Assembly: GCF_001984155.1 (NCBI RefSeq)
Contig: NZ_MTQO01000038.1
Coordinates: 1 to 64,000 of the forward strand
Length of the DNA: 64,000 nt
Reading direction: 5' to 3'
Source of the DNA: Actinosynnema sp. ALI-1.44
GTDB taxonomy: Bacteria > Actinomycetota > Actinomycetes > Mycobacteriales > Pseudonocardiaceae
Shown here: positions 9,591 through 15,937 of the stretch, piece by piece
How positions within the stretch are numbered: the first letter of the stretch is position 1
Layout of the letters: every line of letters begins with the position of its first letter
The notes under the pieces: model-generated
Databases searched by the model: none
Told to the model about the DNA's origin: nothing
What the model saw: the letters and a program-made list of their open reading frames with translations, nothing else
Position numbers and translations under genes: made by a program

Positions 9591-11141
9591 ATGAGAACGG
9601 CGGTGATCTGGTGCCCGGACTGGCCGGTGGTGGCGGCCGCTTCGAGTGCCGGGCTGCCCGTGACGATCCCCATGGCGGTGGTGGCGGCCAACCGGGTGGT
9701 CGCCAGCTCGGCTGTGGCCAGGGCCGAGGGCATCCGGCGGGGCATGCGCCGCCGGGAGGCCCAGGGGCGTTGTCCCGAGTTGGTCGTGTTCGACGACGAC
9801 CCGGTCAGGGACGCGCGGCTGTTCGAGGCGGTCGCGGCGGCGGTGGAGGAGCTGGCCGTCGGCGTCGAGATCGTCCGACCGGGGTTGGTGGCCGTGCCCG
9901 CGCGGGGGCCGGCCGGCTACTTCGGCGGTGAGGAGGCGGCGGCCGAGCGGCTGATCGATCAGGTCGCCGACCGGGTCGGGGTGGAGTGTCAGGTCGGTGT
10001 GGCCGACGGCCTGTTCGCCGCCACCCTGGCCGCGCACCGCGGGGTGCTGGTGGAACCGGGGGCCAGCGCGGGGTTCCTGGCGCCATTGGCCGTCAACGAG
10101 TTGGCGCAACCAGGCGGTCCGGAGCGCACAGAGCTGATCGACCTGTTGCGCCGCCTGGGTTTGCGGACTCTCGGCGCGTTCGCCGGGATCACCGAGCGCG
10201 ATGTGGCCACCCGGTTCGACGCGGACGCGATCCGAGCCCACCGCCTGGCCAGAGGCCTGGACGAACGTCCGCCGTCCAGGCGCAGGCCACCGCCGGACCT
10301 CGCGATCAGCGAGGAGCTCGACCCACCGGTCGACCGGGTGGACGCGGCTGCCTTCGTGGCCAAATCCCTCGCGGACCGATTACACGCGGGCCTGGCCGCA
10401 CACGGCCTTGCCTGCACCCGCTTGGGCATCTACGCGCGCAGTGAGCGGGAGGAGGAGCTGGGCCGCGTCTGGCGGTGCGCGGAACCGTTGACACCCAACG
10501 GAATCGCCGACCGAGTGCGATGGCAACTGGATGGTTGGTTGCGAACCGGCGGACCAACCGCCGGGATCAGGACACTGTGGCTCGAACCTGAGGAGGTAGT
10601 CGAAGGCAAAGCACTACAACTGGATCTATGGCGAGGCGAAGGGCACGCCGAAGCCGGGGAGAAAGCCGGACGGGCCATGGTCCGCGTCCAAGGCCTCCTG
10701 GGCCCGGAATCCGTGTACACGCCAGTACTGGGCGGTGGCCGCGACCCCGCCGAGCGCGTGCGGCTGGTGCCGTGGGGCGAGGAGCTCACCCCGGCGGCAG
10801 ACCCGGACCTCCCCTGGCCAGGGCAGCTCCCCGCGCCATCACCGGCGGTGGTGTTCCCCGACCCGGTCCCCGTGACCGTCGTCGACAAGACCGGCGAGCC
10901 CGTCCGAGTGACGGACCGCGACCTGCTCACAGCAGACCCCGCAACGGTAGGCGTCAACGGCGCCCCACCCCGCCCGGTGACCGGCTGGGCAGGCCCATGG
11001 CCGGCCAACGAACGCTGGTGGGCAAAGGAAACCCGCTGCCAAGCCCGAATCCAGGTCCTCATCGGCACCGAACCGGCCCAAGCCGCCCTCCTCCTCGCCT
11101 ACCACGAGGGAGCATGGACAGCACACGCCCACTACGACTGA
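9591..11141 (+). CDS. imuB: ImuB, Y-family polymerase-like mutasome hub
   Basis: A 516-aa Y-family (UmuC/DinB) homologue. The N terminus reads RTAVIWCPDWPVVAA, the ImuB signature in which the first catalytic Asp of true Y-family polymerases is missing, so it is a pseudo-polymerase. A beta-clamp-binding-like peptide QLDLW lies at about residues 343-347, and the conserved DLPWPGQLPAPSPA occurs near residue 410. In mycobacteria ImuB bridges ImuA', DnaE2 and the clamp. ATG 9591 was preferred to ATG 9552, which lies inside the promoter. Confidence 0.9.
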   Translation: MRTAVIWCPDWPVVAAASSAGLPVTIPMAVVAANRVVASSAVARAEGIRRGMRRREAQGRCPELVVFDDDPVRDARLFEAVAAAVEELAVGVEIVRPGLVAVPARGPAGYFGGEEAAAERLIDQVADRVGVECQVGVADGLFAATLAAHRGVLVEPGASAGFLAPLAVNELAQPGGPERTELIDLLRRLGLRTLGAFAGITERDVATRFDADAIRAHRLARGLDERPPSRRRPPPDLAISEELDPPVDRVDAAAFVAKSLADRLHAGLAAHGLACTRLGIYARSEREEELGRVWRCAEPLTPNGIADRVRWQLDGWLRTGGPTAGIRTLWLEPEEVVEGKALQLDLWRGEGHAEAGEKAGRAMVRVQGLLGPESVYTPVLGGGRDPAERVRLVPWGEELTPAADPDLPWPGQLPAPSPAVVFPDPVPVTVVDKTGEPVRVTDRDLLTADPATVGVNGAPPRPVTGWAGPWPANERWWAKETRCQARIQVLIGTEPAQAALLLAYHEGAWTAHAHYD

Positions 11142-11176
11142 ACAAGCCATTCGCAACAGCTCCCGCAGTGGCCTCT

Positions 11177-11227
11177 GTAGCCGGTGCTGAAGTCGTCGAT
11201 GCCCAGCCCAACGCCCATCTCCCTGAT
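11177..11227 (-). pseudogene. Short remnant of an EAL-domain (cyclic-di-GMP phosphodiesterase) sequence
   Basis: On the minus strand these bases read IREMGVGLGIDDFSTGY, very close to the EAL signature LGVxLAIDDFGTGY that contains the metal-binding DD. Neither flank continues the domain and the frame soon closes. This is at most a relic of about 17 codons inside a gene-poor patch. A chance match is possible. Confidence 0.3.
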
Positions 11228-11368
11228 AGGCGGAATCCATGGCCGCGATGAACACCGTGGCAGCGCTACAAGCGCGTGCACACAACAAGCTCAAACTATG
11301 TACGGGCCGCCGTTGGGGCCCGTCAGGCAACAATCCCGACGTGCCCCACGGAGCACTGGGGGCGGCTC

Positions 11369-11542
11369 CTACGGCGGCCTGCGGGTGCGCTTGCTGCTGA
11401 GCAGTTCGAGAACACGGATCGCATGCCTGCGCCCTTTCTCGTCCGCCCGCAGCGACCAGACGATGACCACGAAAAGGGCCACGTACCGGAGCGCCACCGC
11501 TGCACCGACAACACTGCTGACGAGCACAACATCACCAATCAA
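11369..11542 (-). CDS. Small single-pass membrane protein
   Basis: A 57-aa protein of unknown function. One hydrophobic helix (about residues 3-26) is followed by a basic cytosolic tail rich in Arg/Lys/Glu (SLRADEKGRRHAIRVLELL). This is the usual build of small actinobacterial membrane proteins. The TTG start at 11542 is preceded by GAGAGGAG with 7-nt spacing, which is why it is favoured over the upstream ATG at 11608. Confidence 0.55.
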   Translation of the reverse strand: MIGDVVLVSSVVGAAVALRYVALFVVIVWSLRADEKGRRHAIRVLELLSSKRTRRPP

Positions 11543-11846
11543 GGCGGCGCTCCTCTCCGCGCTGCCAACCGATCGAATGATCGGAAGTCCTGTAGAACGC
11601 ACCCCCACGCGCGATCAACAGGACTCTGGCTGGTCAGAGAGAACAGTCAGCTATGCAGTTGGTGCAACTAGGTCGAGCCTAGATCGTGCGGACCTGCTCG
11701 ACAATGAGTATCGCCCGTTCGCCGTACGCCAGTTGGAGTCCGCTCACGCTGGTCTGCCCTGTCGGAGGCGATGTCGACGAGTACGGCGGTTGCGGAAGTT
11801 CGTGGTCGTGGGTGTCCAGGAACACCCGGTGTGCGCACCACAGTGA
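11543..11846. other. Gene-poor stretch
   Basis: About 300 bp of somewhat lower GC between two small minus-strand ORFs. A minus-strand frame at 11679-11825 (48 codons, GTG start, no ribosome site) shows moderately biased codon use but no recognisable protein. Nothing else is supported. Confidence 0.3.
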
Positions 11847-12014
11847 TCAACCGGGCTTCTGTGCGGTGTCACCCTGGTCCTGGGCAGGTACCTCGCTGTC
11901 CGAGTCGTTGACGTATCGTGGTACGGGCTGACAGTTCGGGCATCCGCGACAGCCATGACCGGACACCGAGAACCCGCACCGGGGGTGGCGTTCCGGCTCA
12001 CTCGTCTTCGTCAT
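11847..12014 (-). CDS. Small cysteine-rich protein of unknown function
   Basis: A 55-aa hydrophilic protein. Its centre holds four cysteines in 16 residues, spaced C-x8-C-x2-C-x2-C, with a His just before the second Cys, which suggests a small zinc- or iron-sulfur-binding knuckle. The tail is acidic. ATG 12014 has AAGGAGGAG about 9 nt upstream, a strong ribosome site that selects it over the longer frame. It lies just downstream of the MerR gene on the same strand (83 bp). No family was recognised. Confidence 0.55.
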   Translation of the reverse strand: MTKTSEPERHPRCGFSVSGHGCRGCPNCQPVPRYVNDSDSEVPAQDQGDTAQKPG

Positions 12015-12097
12015 CCTCTCACGCTCCTCCTTGTCTACATCGGACAGTTTGGGCGGCGAGAAGATCCCCCGATAGTGGTGCTGATGATCTTTGTCGG

Positions 12098-12871
12098 TCA
12101 GGGCTGGTGGGCCCGCACAGTCCGGATGAACCACGTCAACGCGGGCGTGACCGGTTCCGGTCGGTCCCAGCCGTTGATGATCGCCAGCAGTTCCATGTAA
12201 CGGTCCCGCCTCTCGTCGGCGGCGGGTTCCACCTCGGCCACGCGGTCGGCTGGGACGATGCTTGTGGCGAGCGCGTAGGCCTCCGGAGACGCCGGATCGA
12301 GCGACAGGTCGGCGTTGTCCCGGATCAGCGCGACGGCGTTCGGTTCGAGCGGGTGGTCCGCGTAGCGCTCGGCCATCCGGCGCATGGCCGCCTGGAAGTC
12401 CTTGTCCCGCGCGAGTTCGGTCAGCTCTAGCCAGGCTTCCAGCTGGCTGGCCGACGGGGTCGCGGGCAGGTGGGGTGTCATGTTCTGCGCGATTCCCGGC
12501 CGCAGCCCCAGCCGGGACGGCAGATCCGGCTCCCCAGCCAGTGCTTTCAGCGCCGCGTGCTGCTCCCGCAGTGCGCGGATCCGGGCTTCGACGGTGTTGG
12601 CGTGGTCTGCCGCTGCTTCGGCCACTGCGATCTCCTTGTCGAGGATTTCACGGACAGTGCGCAGGTCGATGCCCAGCGACCGCAGCACGCGGACGAGTTC
12701 CAGCCTGGCACCGGCCTCGGCCGAGTACTGCCGGTGACCAGCCGGGCTGCGGCCGGTCGGCGGGACGATGTCCTGGTTCGCGTAGAACCGGATGGCTTTC
12801 ACCGTCAGTCCGGTCCGTTTGGCCAGTTCGCCGATCGTGTAGCGCACGTCGTCACTCTGCGAGCTCCCCAC
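12098..12871 (-). CDS. MerR family transcriptional regulator
   Basis: A 257-aa regulator. Residues ~10-78 form the MerR winged helix and wing (YTIGELAKRTGLTVKAIRFYANQDIV, GHRQYSAEAGARLELVRVLRSLGI). A coiled-coil dimer helix follows (~85-120), then a ~130-residue helical C-terminal effector domain without MerR metal-binding cysteines. GTG 12871 lies within the operator palindrome, so the true start may be GTG 12847 (RYTIGEL), giving a leaderless or nearly leaderless message. It is divergent from the S9 peptidase gene, which it may control. Confidence 0.88.
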   Translation of the reverse strand: MGSSQSDDVRYTIGELAKRTGLTVKAIRFYANQDIVPPTGRSPAGHRQYSAEAGARLELVRVLRSLGIDLRTVREILDKEIAVAEAAADHANTVEARIRALREQHAALKALAGEPDLPSRLGLRPGIAQNMTPHLPATPSASQLEAWLELTELARDKDFQAAMRRMAERYADHPLEPNAVALIRDNADLSLDPASPEAYALATSIVPADRVAEVEPAADERRDRYMELLAIINGWDRPEPVTPALTWFIRTVRAHQP

Positions 12872-12885
12872 GGGGGAGACTCAAG
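12862..12885 (-). promoter_or_regulatory. MerR-type operator/promoter
   Basis: The inverted repeat CTCCCC-ACG-GGGGAG (12864-12878) sits directly downstream, in the leftward sense, of CTTGAG (12880-12885), a plausible -35. A dyad placed in the long spacer next to a TTGA -35 is the classic MerR-family arrangement. The matching -10 (near 12855-12860) is weak. Confidence 0.5.
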
Positions 12886-12937
12886 CACAATTTCAATTAA
12901 CAAAGCTGGACGTGCCATACGGTGGTAAGACCACGTT

Positions 12938-14899
12938 ATGATCCGCAGCCCCTTCGATGACCTCGCCGACTACGTCAAACTGCCGCGCAACGGCTCGCCA
13001 CGGCTGTCGCCGGATGGCCGCAGACTCGTCTACACGGTTGCCGTGCCCGACGAGAAGAAGAACCGGTACGTCACCTCCTTGTGGGAGGTCGACTCCGGTG
13101 GTGAACACCCGGCCAGGCGGCTCACCTGGGGCGCCGAAGGCGAGGCAAACCCCGCGTGGACGCCGGACGGTGACCTTCTGTTCACCGCCAAGCGGCCGAG
13201 TGACCAGGACAAGGCCGCGCTGTGGCTGCTGCCGTCCGGCGGCGGGGAGGCGCGGCAGGTCGTGGCGCCGTCCGGCGGCATCGACGATGTCCGGGTCAGC
13301 GACAGCGGCACGGTCGTGATCTGCTCGCCGCTGCTGCCGTCCGCCACGGATCCCGAGCACGACAAGGAACTCCGTGAGCTGCGGGACGATGCCGGGATCA
13401 CGGCCATCCTGCACGAGGAGTACCCGATCCGGTACTGGGACCGGCACATCGGACCGGACCGGCGTCGGCTGCTTGTCGTCGAGGACAACGGGTTGCGGGA
13501 CCTGACCGGGCACGTCGGCCGTGCGCTGGACAGCAACGAGACCGGTTGGGACATCTCGGCTGACGGTTCGACGGTCGTCGCGGGCTGGCTTGTCGCGGAG
13601 GCCACCGGTCACCAGCGCAGCACTCTCGTCGCCATCGACGTCGCCACCGGTGACCGCCGGGTGCTGGCCGACAATCCGGACTACGAGTACGTTTCGCCCG
13701 CGATCTCCCCGGATGGCACGCACGTCGCGGTGGTGATCCTGCGGCGCTCCGCTCCCGATGAGGTCTTCGACCGCTGGCTCGCCGTCATTCCGCTCGGTGG
13801 TGGCGATATGCGGCCGCTCGCCGGGGAATGGGACCGCTGGCCACGGGATCCGCTGTGGACGACGGATGGCCGGTCCCTCGTCGTCGTCGCGGACGACAAC
13901 GGCCGGGCGCCGCTGTGGCGCGTCGACGTCGAGACCGGTGAGCCGACGAGGTTGACGCCGGACGACGGGGCATACACCGACTTCCAGGTCTCCCGGGACG
14001 GGCAGTGGGTCTACGCGTTGCGTTCGGCCGTGGACAGCCCGCCGTCGCCGGTCAGGATCGCGCTGGACAGGTCCACAGTGGAGCGTCTGGCGGAACCGGA
14101 TTACGAGGTTCCGGGACGACTCGAGGAAGTCACCACCACAGCGGCTGACGGGACCACTGTGCGTGCGTGGATCGCGTTGCCGCAGTCGACGGAACCCGCT
14201 CCGCTGCTGCTGTGGATCCACGGCGGCCCGTACATGACGTGGAACGCGTGGACGTGGCGCTGGAACCCGTGGCTCGCGGTCGCACGCGGGTACGCCGTGC
14301 TGCTGCCCGACCCCGCGTTGTCGTCGGGTTACGGGACGGAGTTCATCCGCCGGGGCTGGGCGAACTGGGGTGGTGCGCCGTTCACGGACCTGATGTCGAT
14401 CACCGACGAGGCGCTGGAACGGCCGGATGTCGACGCGAGCCGGACCGCCGCCTTGGGCGGGTCGTTCGGCGGTTACATGGCCAACTGGGTGGCCGGGCAC
14501 ACCGACCGGTTCGACGCGATCGTCACCCACGCCTCGCTGTGGGCGATGGACCAGATGCTCTCGACCACCGACATGGCGTTCGACTTCACGCGGGAGATGA
14601 CCGATGCGGACGCCGAAGCCAATTCACCGCACCGGTCGGCCGACGCCATCAGCACGCCGATGCTGGTGATCCACGGCGACAAGGACTACCGCGTGCCGAT
14701 CGGGGAGAGCCTGCGGCTGTGGTGGGACCTGTCGTCGCGGGCAAAGGCCGACAGCCCGCACAAGTTCCTCTACTTCCCCGACGAGAACCACTGGATCCTC
14801 AAACCGAATCACACGATGGTGTGGTACTCGACTGTCTTCGCGTTCCTGGCCCAGCACGTGCTCGGGCAGCCGTGGCAGCGCCCGGAAAACCTGGGCTGA
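12938..14899 (+). CDS. S9 family serine peptidase (acylaminoacyl/oligopeptidase type)
   Basis: A 653-aa protein with no signal peptide. The N-terminal ~390 residues form a beta-propeller with WD40/TolB-like repeats (SPDG, WTPDG and WTTDG units). The C-terminal alpha/beta hydrolase carries the nucleophile in GGSFGGY (Ser509), Asp583 in HGDKDYRVP and His618 in DENHWIL. It should hydrolyse short peptides or acylated N termini in the cytosol. It is divergent from the MerR gene with a 66-bp shared control region, and a strong terminator follows. Confidence 0.93.
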   Translation: MIRSPFDDLADYVKLPRNGSPRLSPDGRRLVYTVAVPDEKKNRYVTSLWEVDSGGEHPARRLTWGAEGEANPAWTPDGDLLFTAKRPSDQDKAALWLLPSGGGEARQVVAPSGGIDDVRVSDSGTVVICSPLLPSATDPEHDKELRELRDDAGITAILHEEYPIRYWDRHIGPDRRRLLVVEDNGLRDLTGHVGRALDSNETGWDISADGSTVVAGWLVAEATGHQRSTLVAIDVATGDRRVLADNPDYEYVSPAISPDGTHVAVVILRRSAPDEVFDRWLAVIPLGGGDMRPLAGEWDRWPRDPLWTTDGRSLVVVADDNGRAPLWRVDVETGEPTRLTPDDGAYTDFQVSRDGQWVYALRSAVDSPPSPVRIALDRSTVERLAEPDYEVPGRLEEVTTTAADGTTVRAWIALPQSTEPAPLLLWIHGGPYMTWNAWTWRWNPWLAVARGYAVLLPDPALSSGYGTEFIRRGWANWGGAPFTDLMSITDEALERPDVDASRTAALGGSFGGYMANWVAGHTDRFDAIVTHASLWAMDQMLSTTDMAFDFTREMTDADAEANSPHRSADAISTPMLVIHGDKDYRVPIGESLRLWWDLSSRAKADSPHKFLYFPDENHWILKPNHTMVWYSTVFAFLAQHVLGQPWQRPENLG

Positions 14900-14915
14900 C
14901 CAGCGTGAACACCCG

Positions 14916-14948
14916 GAGGGGCCCTCGTGCGCCGCACGAGGGCCCCTC
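14916..14948 (+). terminator. Strong hairpin terminator after the S9 peptidase gene
   Basis: Perfect 15-bp stem (14916-14930 with 14934-14948, loop GCC) 17 bp after the stop codon. It insulates the peptidase gene from the SOS promoter that starts 4 bp later. Confidence 0.85.
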
Positions 14949-14951
14949 GAC

Positions 14952-14987
14952 TTGACCAAGGTGACCCGTAGGGACATACTCGAACAC
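14952..14987 (+). promoter_or_regulatory. Rightward SOS promoter
   Basis: TTGACC (14952-14957), 17-bp spacer, CATACT (14975-14980). The last base of the -10 is the first base of the LexA box, and the predicted transcription start falls at 14987/14988, on the ATG of the small ORF. The -35/-10 pair orients the otherwise symmetric LexA site to the plus strand. Confidence 0.6.
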
Positions 14988-14995
14988 ATGTTCGA
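14980..14995 (+). promoter_or_regulatory. LexA (SOS) box upstream of dnaE2 region
   Basis: TCGAACACATGTTCGA, a perfect SOS box identical to the one at imuA. It covers the predicted start of transcription and the ATG of the 55-aa ORF, so LexA binding should block that promoter. Confidence 0.9.
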
Positions 14996-15155
14996 GCACT
15001 TCTCTTCGTTGTACCGGTCGGACCGGGACATGGCCCAGGACCTCCTCACCGAGTTGATCCCGAGGCAGCGTCCGCCGATGGAGGATCAGCCGCCGAAGTT
15101 CTGGGGTCCGGGCGGCGGTGGGTATCCGGGTCCTGCCGACGCGGACTTGAAGTAG
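14988..15155 (+). CDS. Candidate SOS-induced leaderless small protein
   Basis: A 55-aa ORF whose ATG lies inside the LexA box and at the predicted +1 of a rightward promoter. Third codon positions are strongly G/C as in real genes of this window. Residues 1-35 look helical and charged (MFEHFSSLYRSDRDMAQDLL..), followed by PRQRPPMED and a Gly/Pro tail. It has no signal peptide or membrane segment. The last 70 bp overlap the 3' end of the minus-strand gene at 15086. No known family was recognised; a role with ImuA/ImuB/DnaE2 is inferred from regulation and position only. Confidence 0.5.
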   Translation: MFEHFSSLYRSDRDMAQDLLTELIPRQRPPMEDQPPKFWGPGGGGYPGPADADLK

Positions 15156-15829
15156 GCGTTCGAGTCCTGCTGGAACAGGAAGAACAGCGTCGCGCCCAGC
15201 GCGGCGACCTGGACCAGCGAGAAGATCAGCAGCACCGCGCCGAAGCCGCCGCCGACGGTGAACAGCAGGCCGAGGCTGAACAGGCCGATCAGCCCGAGCA
15301 GCGCGCCCAGCCCGCTGAGCACGGCCAGCACGATCCGGGCCCACTCCGCGCCGTTGCGCATCATCACCGAGATGACGAACAGGCCCGCGCAGATCAGCAG
15401 GCCGAAGACCGTGGCACCGCCGTTGTAGAACCCGCCGAAATAGCTGGAGAACATGATCGCGTAGACGATGTAGTACAGCGCGCTGATCAAGGCAGCCCCT
15501 GCGGACAGCAGGAAAGCCCAGATCACGCTCTTGGGCACGGGCAGCGTCGGCCGGTTGCCGCCGGTGCCCCAGTTCGCGCCGATCCCGGTGAACTTCATCG
15601 CGAAGCCGGGGACATCGGGGGTCTTGGGGTGCGCGCCACCACCGGCATGGTGGTTGCCGTAAGGCTGCTGGGGCTGGCCGTAAGGCGGTTGTGGCTGACC
15701 GTACGGCGGCTGCTGGTCGTATGGCTGTTGGCCGCCACCTTGCGGCTGGCCTTGTCCGGACGGCCCCTGACCATACGGGGAGCCGCCGGGTTGGCCCGGC
15801 TGGTACGGGCCCTGCGGGTGCTGAGTCAC
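15086..15829 (-). CDS. Proline-rich membrane protein of unknown function
   Basis: A 247-aa protein. The first ~85 residues are Pro/Gln/Gly/Tyr-rich with repeated PYGQ and QPPYGQPQ units. Residues ~125-225 hold four hydrophobic helices, and the end is the Pro-rich PGYPPPPGPQNFGG. The architecture resembles the DUF5336-like protein at 605, without clear sequence identity. GTG 15829 was chosen because upstream codons have no such composition and would overlap dnaE2. It is divergent from dnaE2 across 108 bp. Confidence 0.75.
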   Translation of the reverse strand: MTQHPQGPYQPGQPGGSPYGQGPSGQGQPQGGGQQPYDQQPPYGQPQPPYGQPQQPYGNHHAGGGAHPKTPDVPGFAMKFTGIGANWGTGGNRPTLPVPKSVIWAFLLSAGAALISALYYIVYAIMFSSYFGGFYNGGATVFGLLICAGLFVISVMMRNGAEWARIVLAVLSGLGALLGLIGLFSLGLLFTVGGGFGAVLLIFSLVQVAALGATLFFLFQQDSNAYFKSASAGPGYPPPPGPQNFGG

Positions 15830-15937
15830 GGCTGGACGGTAAACGCGTGACGCTGTGGGAAAAAGGGTTTCGGGTCCCGATTGGACCAAAGTCTGCCCGG
15901 TCGGGCAGTGTGGCCCGGTAACCGGAAGTGGAGCGAC

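Noticed and set aside
11679-11825. 48-codon minus-strand ORF after the Cys-rich protein
   Set aside because: No ribosome site, no recognisable family and only moderate codon bias; kept as a note in the gene-poor region.
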